A stretch of DNA of 64,000 nt from Lumbricus terrestris (lineage: Eukaryota; Annelida; Clitellata; Crassiclitellata; Lumbricidae), in the NCBI GenBank assembly GCA_949752735.1, contig OX457052.1, positions 31,463,483 through 31,527,482 of the forward strand. Direction: 5' to 3'. A program made the position numbers and the translations under genes. Under the pieces are notes generated by a model. It ran no database searches, was not told the origin of the DNA, and saw nothing but the letters and a program-made list of their open reading frames with translations. Shown here piece by piece: positions 24,285 to 41,597 of this stretch (position 1 is its first letter; each line of letters begins with the position of its first letter).

Positions 24285-25130
24285 AGTCTGTCTGTCCGTG
24301 TCTGTCTGTGTGTCAGAGACCCTGCCTGTTCATGTCAGTCTACATGTCTTTCTGTCTATGTCTTTGTCTGACTGCATATGTCTGTCTGTTTCTGTATGTA
24401 TGTATCCAATCTGTGTATGTCTGTTTGTGTCTGTCTATATCTCACCCTGACCAAGCCATCCTATGTCGCTTGCCTATGTATGTCTGTATGCCACTGTCTG
24501 CCTGTCTCTGTCTGTGTCTATCTGCCTTTGTCTGTGTATGCTTATCTGTCTATGTCTGTATATGTCTGTTTGTGTCTGTCTAAACCAGCCTGCAGCCCAT
24601 GTGTGTCTATGTATGTTTGTCTATTTGTCTTTCTATATCTATCTTATATAGATATATGTATACATATATATATACATATGTATGCTAACGTTAATGTCTG
24701 TCTGCTTCTGTCTTGACCTGTGTAAGTCTGTTTGCGTTTGTTTATGTCTGTGTCCATATCTGTTTATCTGTGTTTGTCCATCTTTCTGTAAGTAGCAATA
24801 GTTTTACACACAGACACACTCATATACGCACATGTACACACACATAGGCTCACACATACATAAACATACACCTACATGCACACATACCCAACATACACAC
24901 GCGTAGACACATACAGACACATAAAAAAATAGACACATACACACATTCACACACTTGCACACCTATACACACATGCACGTATATACTCACCTACACACAC
25001 GTGCACACACCTACACGCGTACCTACACATAATTATACGGTCACACATACACACATGCATACACGCATACATTTACACGCATGCAGACACTCACACAGAC
25101 ACGCACACTCAGACACACACGCATTCACAC
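24285..25130. repeat. Degenerate TGTCTG/TATG then CACACATA low-complexity tract
   Basis: 24285-24790 is dominated by TGTCTG and TATGTC repeats; 24805-25130 by CACACATACACA. The two halves are roughly inverse in composition. Open frames here (CLSVYVCL, HTHTH) are translated repeat. Confidence 0.85.
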
Positions 25131-25139
25131 TAGAAGATC

Positions 25140-25260
25140 GAACACTTCGGCGTGAAAATCCGATGCAGTGTCCGTGCTGTAGTCGGAAGCGTCTCTGAAT
25201 ATGGAGCTTGAAGCTGTGCTCTAGACGCGAAGAAATAAAATAAAATGAATAACATAAAAT
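25140..25260 (+). mobile_element. 5'-truncated SINE tail
   Basis: CTTCGGCGTGAAAATCCGATG to GGAGCTTGAAGCTGTGCTC matches the 3' half of the SINE at 41598-41823 and ends in an AATAAAATAAAATG-type tail. Confidence 0.6.
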
Positions 25261-25646
25261 ATTGCTTAGCCCACATTTAATACGATTTCAAAACATCGTC
25301 CGTATAAACCTGAAGAAAACACCGCGGATGCGCACACTTGGTGAGACTCTAGCGCCACCATCGACAGAAAAGAATTCTAGCCAAAATCAATACACACGAT
25401 AGATACGAAGTGAAGTCACCATCGTATTTCTTACATCATGGTGGAAACCACAGTGCCTTGAAATGCGACGGGCATCTTGGCACAGAAAAATGCAAGGGTT
25501 TCGTATATTGTCTTTTTTGGACAGGATTCCCGTAACATATCGGACAATCTGTTGATCACACTAACACAAGCAATGCACTCTGTAAGCAACAATGACAGTA
25601 AACACTAGGCCTAATACATTTTCTAGTAGCAGCGCGACCTTGGGAA

Positions 25647-26019
25647 CAGTAGTGGCGCTAGGGGGCTAGGCTAAGCCCCCCCTAAAAAGGCGATCCATTT
25701 TTTCCCATGTAAAAAACTATTAGCACGAATAATTTTCTTTAACCCACCCACCCCCCAAAAAAATCGCAAAGGTACGCACGAGGATTTGCGCCAGACAGAT
25801 TGGCGGATATGAAAAAGGACCCATTTTCTTGAGATTTCGACCAAATGACTAAAAAAGGTCGTCAGAAATTTTGGCGGCTGAAATGGAAAATTTCCGTGAG
25901 ATTTTGGCCGATGACTAAAAAATAAAAAAAAGGTCTTCAGAAATTTTGGCGACTGAGAACGGAAAATTTTTGACCGCAAATTTAGCCTCCCCCAAACATA
26001 AATCCTGGCGCCGCCATTG
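25647..26019. mobile_element. hAT-type MITE (373 bp)
   Basis: The left end is CAGTAGTGGCGCTAGG; the right end inverted is CAATGGCGGCGCCAGG. It is flanked by a perfect 8-bp duplication, CTTGGGAA, at 25639-25646 and 26020-26027. Inside are repeated segments like AAAAAAGGTCGTCAGAAATTT; no protein. Confidence 0.85.
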
Positions 26020-26366
26020 CTTGGGAAAAGGTTGGTACAGACAGTTACCAGCTTTTCGGATTTACTGCTCGTCGACTGCATTAAAAAAATAACCGGAAAT
26101 ATGTCCATTCCTAGGGAAAACAGATTATTCTCAGATTTCGCATTTGGATTCGACGTTCACTCTCCATCGAATATTGCATAATATTGTAGCAGATATAACA
26201 CTTCATTTGCGAGTGCAGGAAAGGAAATAATTGCACCATAGTGGAAACTCAACCAAATACAAGTCCACTGTATGTCTTGCCTAACCTGATGAAAGACAGA
26301 GCCAAAAGGACAGCGGACACTTTTGAAAAAGCAGAGAAAGGCGGCTTTAACCCTGACCCTAACCCT

Positions 26367-26605
26367 AACCCTGACAGTGGCGGCGCTAGGAGGGCTGGGG
26401 GCTAAGCCCCCTACAAGAGGCTCAGCCCCCTAAAAAAGGGCCATCCGAATTTTTTACATTGATATATCCACGATTTTCGGCTGACGACTAAAAAAAAGGT
26501 CGTCAGAAATTTTGGCGGCGAAAATGGACAATTTTCACGAGATTTCGGTCGACTAAAAAAAAAGCTCCCCGAAACCGAAATCCTGGCGCCGCCACTGAAT
26601 CCTGA
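26367..26605. mobile_element. hAT-type MITE (223 bp) with 8-bp duplication
   Basis: Element 26375-26597 has ends CAGTGGCGGCGCTAGGA and, inverted, CAGTGGCGGCGCCAGGA. The flanks are AACCCTGA and AATCCTGA (one mismatch). It shares the GGTCGTCAGAAATTTTGGCG stretch with the element at 25647. It sits in a short CCCTAA-like tract (26350-26374). Confidence 0.8.
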
Positions 26606-26805
26606 CCGTAACCCTGACCCTGGCCTTGCTTCAAGTGTCAATTCAATCAAAAAAGTTTCATTATCGACATGCGAAATCACTTAAACTTTTGAATGAAACA
26701 TGCAGAGAGACTATACTAGCATTAGAGTAATGTGAATCAAACTTGTCAAAGGCATGTCGGTGTTGATAGTAGGCCCTACAGACTCATAGCACCTATGCCT
26801 TAGGC

Positions 26806-27151
26806 CTGTTAGTTCCCAACCTTTTTTGACTATAAAATATAGAGCCACTTTTCTAAGTTAGACGACGCGAGGGCCACTTATTTTTAGTTGAAGGACATTA
26901 GGTGACCACAAGGCTAAAATTTAATTGACCAAAGCATAAAAAATTTATATAATTGAATCAAACTAGAATGTTTGATGCTATATATAGACGCCAAAATGAA
27001 ATAATTTTGAATGGAAAATAATTGTGTTCTATCCTGTCCAAATTGTCAATTTTCATAATTATATTTTTGTTAATTCTTTGAGAGTTGGGGGGCCATTTTT
27101 TAGACCTGGCTTCCACTTTTGGCCCGCGGGCCACGGGTTGGGAACCACTGT
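26806..27151. mobile_element. hAT-type MITE, degraded
   Basis: The right end inverted is CAGTGGTTCCCAACCCGTGG; the left end retains TTAGTTCCCAACCTTTTTTG. This is a widespread kind of hAT MITE end. Interior shows GAGGGCCACTT and GGCCCGCGGGCCA. No clear target duplication remains. Confidence 0.6.
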
Positions 27152-27549
27152 CTCAGACCTGCATCACATAAGCGGAAGACTGGTCAGACAGCCCTTCGTC
27201 GGAATCTTTGTGACTTGGTCGCACTAATAAGCCAATTTGAGACTGTCAGTCTTTAGTTGAGCATGAAATTTCATGCTGTAGAACTGGCAACCTAAGTAGA
27301 GTCGACATGCATCCAAAATACTCTCCTCCACGCGCGCCAATCACCTTACCTCCACCTGTCAAAAGTTGCTTAGACTTCAAACGATCTGTCACACCACCAC
27401 CCCTAAAGTTAAGTGGTTTTGACACTTGAGCAGAAAAGTGTCGTGGACTGCGCATCATCATAGACTGCGCATTTTGATCGACGATGCATAGATTAGTTAG
27501 GTAGAACCTAAAGAGGCCTACACATTATTATAATCAATGTGCTGACGTC

Positions 27550-27603
27550 GGTGCCAGGACAATTCGGCGCCTGACAACTCGGCGACAGAAAGTTCAGCGC
27601 CGG
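27550..27603. repeat. 15-bp repeat array, end of a foldback-like element
   Basis: GGTGCCAGGACAATTCGGCGCC, then TGACAACTCGGCGAC and AGAAAGTTCAGCGCC: three 15-bp units after a GGTGCCAGGACAA start. The start matches the right end of the element at 45094-46985 (GGTGACAGGACAATTAC). No partner end is found in the window. Confidence 0.5.
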
Positions 27604-28765
27604 TACAATGCCATATCAGAGGCCGGATAAAAGTTACATCCCTTTAGAAATAAAACTTCATAGCCAACAGAGAATAGGCTACAACTTCTTTGATGTAACC
27701 CTATAGTTAGGAGTTACTGTAGGCCCTGCGCACCTCGTACCACTTGCACGTCAACGCATAATAAGTATACGCTCATTTTGCTGTCGAGTCTATAGACGCT
27801 TGCAGAATGGAAATTGATGCATAGTAATGAGAATGAAATCGTCCATCACCGTCAAAGCGACGATTGTGTCAGGATAATGGAAGTCGTCATCTATTCAGTA
27901 GGCTATTCGTATTGCAACAATAGGTCTATAGTTAGCAGCATGCCTATAGTGGCCTAATGAGGCGTGTTGACGAACCTCCATAATGTATGAATAAGTAAGT
28001 GGCATATCCTCAATAGCAGAGTTTATATATTACTGCTATGATAAATTATATATCTACTGCTTGAGTTGGTGGATATTTATAAACTGAAAATCGATGCACA
28101 CCTGTATTTCATACGAATGCAATGATTTCATTCAGTGTGGCTTTCCAACGAAGAGTTTCATTCAGAAGTTCTGTCATATGTTATTAAGACGATGTAAATG
28201 AAAAATGAGATCCGTACAATGCAACACGGTTGAGATTGCAATGTATAACAAAAGGTGCTTCGAGGCACATTGGCGTTCCGTGATGCTTGTTATAGCTGAT
28301 ACAATCGTACGATTTCTATTGAGCCGCCATCATAGTGCAGACAATGGAAGCTTCAAGTCAAACCTCTAGCGGCAGTCAGTTGCGCATTCGGTCGAAGAAA
28401 CCTAAGCGAAATCTCAAACAATAAGTCAGAATGTTAGGAACTGAAATGAATAAATTAGGCTGCCAGCGGTTTGGTTTTGAAAAGGAAATTTACTGTCATA
28501 AACTTTTGATGCATGAATTGTGACCCGTGACTGCATGAAGAAAACTTCATTTGATCACTAGTTCCTGTGTTATACTTCCGGTTTCTCGCTGTCGCTTTGC
28601 CCTACAACAGTTCTTCCTCTTAATAAATTATCATGATGCCCTCTTTTCACCACGCATTTTTTCATATCTCTTCTAACTTTATATTCCTCAGCCTCTTCCT
28701 CTCCGGTTCTCTCGTAGTTTTCTAAAACTCCCATTTGCTAAAACTCCCATTTACTTGCTGCTATT
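27604..28765. other. Intergenic; part similar to the flank of gene D
   Basis: About 28240-28440 resembles 37990-38140 (TAGCTGATACA, GATTTCTAT, GCGCATTCGG), consistent with the gene C and gene D units being duplicated with their 3' flanks. No gene seen. Confidence 0.4.
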
Positions 28766-29212
28766 CGCTAAACATAGTCCTGGGCACGATGTTAAACTGC
28801 ACCCATCCTCTGCCACAGGGAACCAACAACTTCCCTGTGCCGGTCCTAAGCCCGGATAAAATGAGGAAGGTTTGCCAGATGGGTGGAGATGCACTGGCAG
28901 TAAAAGACCAAGACCATTGAAATCCGCAAAAATCATGACACAAGTGACATAGCAACCCAGATGCTTCAAGGTGTCATGATGTGGAGCTGACATGCACAGG
29001 CCGGTCAGTACAGACCAGTGGAGAGAGTCGGGGGAGACATACGGGCATTGACCCAGGTTGTCCTTCGTGCCTCTCTCCCAATATTCTCTTCATCAGTCAA
29101 GGTGGTCTAGCTGGTTCAAGATGTTAATGGTATGAACCTGCAGACCGGACAGGTTGAAGATGGGCAACATGACACCTACGGGCGTTTAGCCCAAGGATTT
29201 CGATGATGATGA
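28766..29212 (+). repeat. Dispersed repeat, ~450 bp (copy 1)
   Basis: Strongly similar to 49824-50322 over its length (CTGCCACAGGGAACCA, AAGCCCGGA, TGCACAGGCCGGTCAGTACA, CACCTACGGGCGTTTAGCCC and a GATGATGATG end). The end resembles the 3' end of the LINE remnant at 62129-62260, so both are probably 3' parts of a non-LTR retrotransposon. No intact protein. Confidence 0.75.
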
Positions 29213-29284
29213 CTCGCTAAACATCTACCCAAACTCGCTCTAGATAAACAACCACTCGCAGTCTTAGCTTCTCTGCCAATCTTC

Positions 29285-29515
<231 letters not shown>

Positions 29516-29739
29516 TCCTCTTTCACATTTTTTTTTCTCCTCCTCTTTCTTCTTCTTTTCGCTTTCTCTTTCTGCTCCTCCTTCACCTTCTCTCTATTCT
29601 TCTATTTCTCCTCGTGCTTCTCCTTCTCTTTCTCCTTCTCTTGCACCTTCTCTTTCTTCTTCTATTTCTCCTTCTGCTTTTCTTTCTGCTTCTCTTTCTC
29701 GTAGGCTACTGTCGCCACGGTCACATTGAGATAGACCAC

Positions 29740-30768
29740 TGTTGAACGCTGCTTTTCAACTGTCGATATTACACTGTGAGACCTCTACTCCTTTACGACC
29801 AATCGAGACTAAAAACCGCATTGTCATAAACGCAGACCTGTGTTAGTGTAAAACTTATTTCTGATGTTGAAACGCGTGATGCAACATAACAATAAATTGC
29901 AGCGACGACGAATCGCTCACTCTGCTTAGCTTTCACAAGAATGGAGGAACTCCATTTTATGCTCATGGAAAGTTGTAAATTGTCACAACGTCAATGTCAG
30001 CCTGTAAGGCTTGCAATTTTAATAGAAAACCTATAGACTCTTACCCTCTTTACTTTGGCATCGGGTCCTTTAAAAGTTGGAAATATAATCGTAGGCTAAG
30101 AGTAAAACTTTTGCGTTCTATTGAATCTAAAAGCCTATCACTCTGCCAGGAGAACACACGTGACTATGACTTCAGATGGAACTATTACACCGACGTAATC
30201 ATTTCTCCATACTGTAGGCTACCGATAGTACAATCGACTAGTCGTCGCTTTGAAGAAAGACAGAAAGAAAGTCCATTCTCCAAATTCATCTGAACAGAAC
30301 AGCCTTTGTTCCAGAAACTGCCTCGGTAAGGCTATTATAAACTGCAGCTTCTGAATGGACCATACAATTTGCATGTCTAGAATCATTGTCTAGAATCTGC
30401 ACCCTAACCTGTTCTTACAATGTCATTTCGTTTCAATCTGAGAATAATGCTCTGTTGACTGGTGTTAAACCAGTGCTGACAATGAATAACTGTCCAAATT
30501 CAATTGTTCTTCAACTTTGATGCGAGACTCTTTGAGCACAAATCAAATATTCTTCAGGATGAAAATCAGCCGCAAGAACGTATCAAGGCACCGCTGTTGC
30601 CTAGCAGCAATCAACAAGCCGGCAAACGACTGCTGGTGAGCAGTATTTAACTCCATAATTACTCAAGTGTTTAACTTTCATGTAACTTTTGAATTTGCCA
30701 GAATATTCGCTAATAAGTTTTAGATATAATAAAAATGGTTTGAGCATTTTTGTTCCGAGTTGCTCAGG
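29740..30768 (+). promoter_or_regulatory. Conserved 5' flank of gene D (matches gene C)
   Basis: Aligns with 14400-15359. It presumably contains the promoter of gene D; no TATA box is evident. Confidence 0.45.
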
Positions 30769-35775
<5,007 letters not shown>

Positions 35776-36150
35776 TAGACACAAATAACTTATTTGCTAA
35801 CGTTTTTGCGGTTATTGCGAGATAGCTGCACTGCACTAGATTTACTCGTGAAAGGTGATATGCGTGTCTCTCTTTTTTAAAATTATTTTAGTATCGAGAT
35901 GCAATTAAACGGAATTTTTCATCAATTGGAAATTCTTCATTGCTCTTATATATATAGATCAAAAGTAGGCCTACAGTTTTATGTCAAGAAATATTGATGT
36001 CGGTATATGATTCGAATTAACTTCCATTTGCCTTGTTTTGAACATTGCCACTAGGCTAACAGGTGTGTTTATTCCTACCAGCGAAGTCTACTTTGTTTGA
36101 TTTTCTTTTAGAGCGCTTAGAACATTTTGAACACCTAAGAACATCTAGAA

Positions 36151-37080
36151 TCTATACTATAAGTCCGAGATCTGTATGTATGGATGTCCATCCCAGAAAG
36201 GCTCAGGACACCGATTCATTTCGCAACACGAAGCAATTTTTTTTTAGCTTCTCTTGAGAATTTGTGGGTCAGGATGACTATTTTCAGCTCTCAACACACC
36301 TTAAAACCCGAGATAACAGCATTTCAATTTTACGCGTATTTATCATTAGAAGCGCCTACACAGATTTAATCGGCCATTGTTGCCGTTCGTTGGCCAAGCC
36401 ATCATCAGACGACAGTTCGAATGAGTTCGCGATGTCTTGACGTCATTCTTGACTCTCGCACGTATAATAATAGTTTTCGTTTATTTAACGATCCGGTTGA
36501 CAAAACCGCAACAGGTTACAGTGTACAATTATGCAGTTGAAACATTCGTATTCACAAGAACGCAGATAACAGAAATCTTAACTATACTAACAGAAAAGAC
36601 AGCCAGCAATAATTGTATTAACCAAGTTAGTAATAGGCACAGAGAAAGGAGAATGTGTATGTGTGAGTGTGTGTTTGTCCAGAATTATACGCCTACAATT
36701 TCGCAGCTATTGACTGCCAGAACAACCCAGTGGAGGGGATTGCGAACGGGGTAGAAAGGGGCATGGAGTAAGGAATGGGAGTGGAAGGGGAGGGAGGGGG
36801 TTTGGGGAATGGGAGGGTGGGGAGGGAAGGAGAGGGGAAGGAGAGCGGAGGGGAGGAGAGAGGAGGGAAGGGAAGGGAAGGGAGGGGGAGGGGTGAGGAG
36901 GGAAGGGGTGTGAGGAGGGAGGGGTGAGGAGGGGAGGGGAGGTGAGCGGAGGGGAGGGGAGGGGAGGAGGAAGAGGAAGAGGAAGGGAAAGAGGAAGGGA
37001 GGGGAGGGGAGGGGAGAGAGAGGAGGGGAAAGGGGAAGGAGATCCAAAAATTCCCGGGCAACGCCGGGTACCCCAGCTAG
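36151..37080 (+). mobile_element. Helitron-like element (H2), 930 bp
   Basis: Starts TCTATACTATAAGTCC after an A and ends CTAG before a T, as expected for A|T insertion. Just before the end, CCCGGGCAACGCCGGG can form a hairpin, followed by TACCCCAG and CTAG. The 3' third (36735-37040) is a G-rich purine tract. The left half (~36180-36450) matches, inverted, the left half of H3. No Rep/helicase gene is present, so it would be non-autonomous. Confidence 0.7.
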
Positions 37081-38146
37081 TCACTAAATAAATACGAGCT
37101 ATGCCTAGCTTTGAACATTACTTAGGACACTAAAAGCGGTTAGAGTGATAAAAAATTTGAATGCAACATAATAGGGCATTAAACAAGAAATTTGTGGAAC
37201 TGCACAACCAGGAAGTTTTTCTAGAGCGGATTTATTTGGCAAAAATTTCTCGTCGTTTTAGAAAATATTTCGCTAAAATGCCGCAAGTCGGCGACGGGAA
37301 ACTCTGATGACCTTTTTCTAGTCATTTGGAAGAAATTGTTCCCATGTGTTAAGTTTTCCCAGAAACGCCGTAAGTCGCCGCATAAAAAATATGATGACCT
37401 TTTGCAATTTTGTAGTCGACTACTTGAAAGTTACTTTTTTCTGCCTTCCTGCTTATTTTTCATTGCACAGGTCCTTCATTTTTCCGTATTGAACCGGCTG
37501 CAGTTACCTTTTCTAATGATTTTCACTGCACAGAACTGCTTTTGCAACTGCACAAATTCAGATACAATTGCATGTTTTGTGTAGATATGCACGTTAAAAA
37601 AGATCATGCAACTGTTTTGCAACATAACTGTATCAATTATACGAATTTTTCAATAGCTGGGATAGATTGGTTCACCTAACGGATACTAATATACCTTGGT
37701 ATATTCCATCACACACATGATAGCATTGATGGAGATAGAATATCCCGTGAAACGTCATAAAACACGTCGAAATATGCGGACCCAACCATAAGGCGCTATA
37801 CACTGTCAGAGTTGCTGCCCCACTCTGTAGATCTCTGGGAAACATAAATCGATGCGCACTATTGCTGCCTTCAAATGCAACGACGCACTTACTACCAGAT
37901 TAATAAATCTGGCGTGTACATTTATAAGAAAGGAACTGTCGGTGAAAATTGAGATCGTTATAAATGTCAAAGCAGTACGATTTAAATTGCACTGCAACAA
38001 CAGGCACGTTGAGATACATTGACGTTCCTTTTCCGCTTGCGTGTTGTAGCTGATACATCACATGATTTCTATAGCACCGTCCGCATAATGCGCATTCGGC
38101 TAGACAAGTCTAGGCGAAACATCGACATTTAAAGTTCAAATAATTA
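37081..38146. other. Intergenic, nothing recognised
   Basis: 3' flank of gene D. The last part resembles ~28240-28440 downstream of gene C. No gene or RNA seen. Confidence 0.4.
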
Positions 38147-38774
38147 TCTATATCTATTGAGGAGAATGTATGTATGTATGTATGTATGTATGTATGTATG
38201 TATGTATGTGCGTATGTATGTATGTATGTATGTATGTATGTATGTATGTATGTATGTATGTATGTATGTATGTGTGTATGCATGCATGCATGTATGTATG
38301 TATGTATGTATGTATGTATGTATGTATATATGTGTGTATGTATGTATGTATGTATGTATGTATGTATGTATGTATGTATGTATGTATGTATTTATGTATG
38401 TATGTATGTATGTATGTATGTATGAATGTATGTATACATGTATGTATGTATGTATGTATGTATGTATGTATGTATGTATGTATGTATGTATGTATGTATG
38501 TATGTATGTATGTATGTATACATGTATGTATGCATGCATGTATGTATGAATATATATATATATGTATGTATGTATGCATGTATGTATGTATGTATGTATG
38601 TATGTATGTATGTATGTATGTATGAATGTATTTATGTATGTATGTATGTATGCATGTATGTATGTATGTATGTATGTATGTATGTATGTATGTATGTATG
38701 TATGTATGTATGTATGTATGTATGTATGTATGTATGTATGTATGTATGTATGTGTGTGTGTGTGTATGTATGTA

Positions 38775-38807
<33 letters not shown>

Positions 38808-39006
38808 ATGTATGTATGTATGTATGTATGTATGTATGTATGTATGTATGTATGTATGTATGTATGTATGTATGTATGTATGTATGTATGTAGACATGTA
38901 TGTATGCATGCATGCATGTATGTATGAATATATATATATATGTATGTATGAATGTATTTATGAATGTATTTATGTATGTATGTATGTATGTATGTATGTA
39001 TGTATG

Positions 39007-39037
<31 letters not shown>

Positions 39038-39290
39038 GTATGTATGTATGTATGTATGTATGTATGTATGTAGGTATGCATGTATGTATGTATGTATGTA
39101 TGTATGTATGTATGTATGTATGTGTGTATGTATGTATGTATGTATGTATGTATGTTTGTATGGATGTATGTAGGTATAAATGTATGCACATATATAAAAT
39201 ATATGTATGCATGTAATATGTATGTACGTATTATGTACGTATGTATGTATGCATGTCTGAGTGTTTGTATGCAATGTAGGCTTGTGTTTA
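38147..39290. repeat. (TATG)n microsatellite, ~1 kb, behind a Helitron-like start
   Basis: An A followed by TCTATATCTATTGAGGAGAATG (38147 on) resembles the start of H2 and H4, then about 1 kb of TATG repeats with interruptions runs to ~39180. The MYVCMYVC and HTYIHTYI frames are artefacts. It may be the expanded body of a Helitron-like element that has lost its 3' end. Confidence 0.85.
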
Positions 39291-39298
39291 TATATTTG

Positions 39299-40622
39299 CT
39301 AGCTGAGGTACCCGGTTTTCCCTGGGAAATTATAAATGTTCGCCCCCACATCCCGGCCCGCTTAGTGTCACTCCGCTCCGCCCTCCTCACCTTCCAGGGG
39401 TATCGGGAGCTGCCCGGTAGATTTAAGATTCTTGTCCCTACCTCGGCCCAACCAGACGCCTCCCTACCCCACCCCTCTCGGCCCGGTCTTAACCCAGACT
39501 CCGCTTGCAACCTGCTCAGACCATCCCACTCCGATTTCACCCCTTTGGTGTATCCGGCGCTGCCCGGTAAATTTAAGCTATTCGCCTCTGCCCGCACCAC
39601 CCCGACACCACACCGGTCTACCTTACACCTTCCTCTCTACTCCGGGCACACTCATCCTGGTCGCCCATAATCGACACGCAACCCGCTCCCACACAGTCCT
39701 CACACAGCCCACCCCTCATGGGTTCCCGGCGTTACCCGGGAAATTGTAGTTTTTTCCCACCGCGCACTCCCCACCGCCCCCCTCCCCGCACCCAGACCCC
39801 GGCCCCCTTCTGCAGCAACAAGCGCTTCCCGGGAAGTTTCACCCCAATTTGGTTAACTACCCCCTGCGGGGCGGTGTGTGTGTGTTGACTGTGTGCGTGG
39901 TGGCCCTGGTCATACTATCTAACCGCATGATTTGAAGTGTAAAGCTTCGAAACTGTGTATGAATGCCTGAAAATGGCGAAATTTCGGCTTCTCACCCCCA
40001 CACAGGCCCATGTGGTGGGGGTATTCATCTACTGGGCAGTTCTCGTGGTCCATAGCTTCGAAACTGTAGGTGAATACATTGTGGTACACCCACATCACCA
40101 TTCTCCTCCCCTGTGGTTTCTGCACTGAGTGCACCTCTGAGTAACCTAGTTACCACTGCGAGAGGCGAGAATGATGTCAAGATATGACGTCATGCGAACT
40201 GTCGTCTGCTGAAGAATGACGATAGTTTAAGTGCAACGGTGAATGACTTCTTAATTCTTTATAGACGCTATCAACCGCATCGAAATATAAAATGCGCATA
40301 TTTCGGGTTTTAAAGTGAATTGAGAGCTGAGAATAATCGCGTTGACCTACAAATTTGCATGAGAACGATTTGAAAACATTTTCGTCACGGCGGTCGTCCT
40401 TTGGTGGAAACGAAAAAAACTTCGAAGAATGTGGACGTCGTTTACGGCTACCGCATGCTGCAGTCGACTCTGAGTTGAACTAACTTGCGCTGCAACTGCT
40501 GAGGCACATGCATAGGCCTATACACGGCTACTAGCACTGAGCCGCTGACAAATAATTGCACACGCCGTATCGACAGTATCGACTCAGTTGCAAGCAAAGT
40601 GGACGTCCATGTCCATGATAGA
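39299..40622 (-). mobile_element. Helitron-like element (H3) with multiplied 3' ends
   Basis: Reverse strand: an A then TCTATCATGGACATGG at 40622, resembling the H2 start; the 3' end is CCGGGTACCTCAG CTAG at 39299. At least five diverged copies of the end unit (CCCGGNNNNGCCGGG plus AAATTT-like bases) lie at about 39310, 39400, 39550, 39722 and 39822, spaced by G-rich (reverse strand) sequence. The part near 40260-40400 is an inverted match to 36250-36350 in H2. Confidence 0.6.
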
Positions 40623-40647
40623 TGTCGTCGCACAATCTTGGCACAAA

Positions 40648-40790
40648 GTTCGTAATCGTAATCGTAATCTCCAAACTTCTAAAGCGCTACTCGAAAGTCA
40701 AGCGCGGGGCACCAAATTTGATCATCGTTCAGCTCGTAGCAGCTTAAGCCCCCGTTGGGTGGACATGCTTTGTTACTTTTCAGGCTGCTA
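40648..40790 (-). mobile_element. LINE tail fragment
   Basis: Reverse strand ends GCGCTTTAGAAGTTTGGAGATTACGATTACGATTACGA, the same tail type as the LINE at 17966-18641. Coding part missing. Confidence 0.55.
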
Positions 40791-40799
40791 TTAGAGCCG

Positions 40800-41590
40800 T
40801 GTATTGAAGCCTGTCTGTTCAGTTAGTAGTCAAGTTTGGTATTAATCAAGTTTTTTGCATCTGCATAACTAGTACGATAATGTGTTCTGGAACTTAAAGC
40901 AAGTGAAAAGAACTTTCACATCGGTCATAAATAAAGGGAAAACGGTAAATATCTAGGCCTAAAGTTTTATATCATCACAAGACGTCCCGGAACTCATTCG
41001 TAATTAGATGTTCAAAGCCTCTGGAAGTTCCAATGAGAACTAGGCCTACTGTTGACAGGACGATGTGGAAAATTTGAACTTGGTTCTAAAGGCGTGGTGA
41101 TACCTGAGAATCCTGGAGACAGTTGAGACAAGAAACTTTAGAAGAGTTGAGGTGAAACCTCGGCGGATTCAAGGAACAGGAATTGCGTAGAGTTCGGATG
41201 AGCAATGGAAGTAGCCTACAGGTGGGGAAGGTGAAGTCAGCTCTAACTAGCGCGTTGCTATAGTGCAATAAGGATCACGAGGAGTAAGGAAGCAGACGTG
41301 TGAAAGGCAGAAAATGCATCTTCAAAACAAATCCTCAAATAATTATTGCTCTGTTCTTTCAGGCCGGACTGTCATTGAAACTTTTGGTGCGTTCAGACAT
41401 TTGTATAGGGCCGATACAGCAGAAACCAATCAAAGGCTCTTCGCACGGTTGTCCAATTGCAATTCATTAACAACAAAATCGCAGAAAATAGTTAGGAAAC
41501 TTAGAAGTTTTGGGTGAAACAAAAGAAATCGGCTTCACAACTTACTGACACCACTTAAGAAACCAGACTGTCCAGTTTAGCCATGCTTAT
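40800..41590. other. Intergenic, nothing recognised
   Basis: Unique-looking sequence without a supportable gene or repeat. Confidence 0.35.
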
Positions 41591-41597
41591 CCACTAT

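Noticed and set aside
29994..30293. 99-residue frame upstream of gene D
   Set aside because: Not preserved in the homologous flank of gene C, so it is unlikely to be coding.
38144..39274. Very long open frames on both strands (MYVC and HTYI repeats)
   Set aside because: Translations of a TATG microsatellite; all frames are open because the unit has no stop in several phases.
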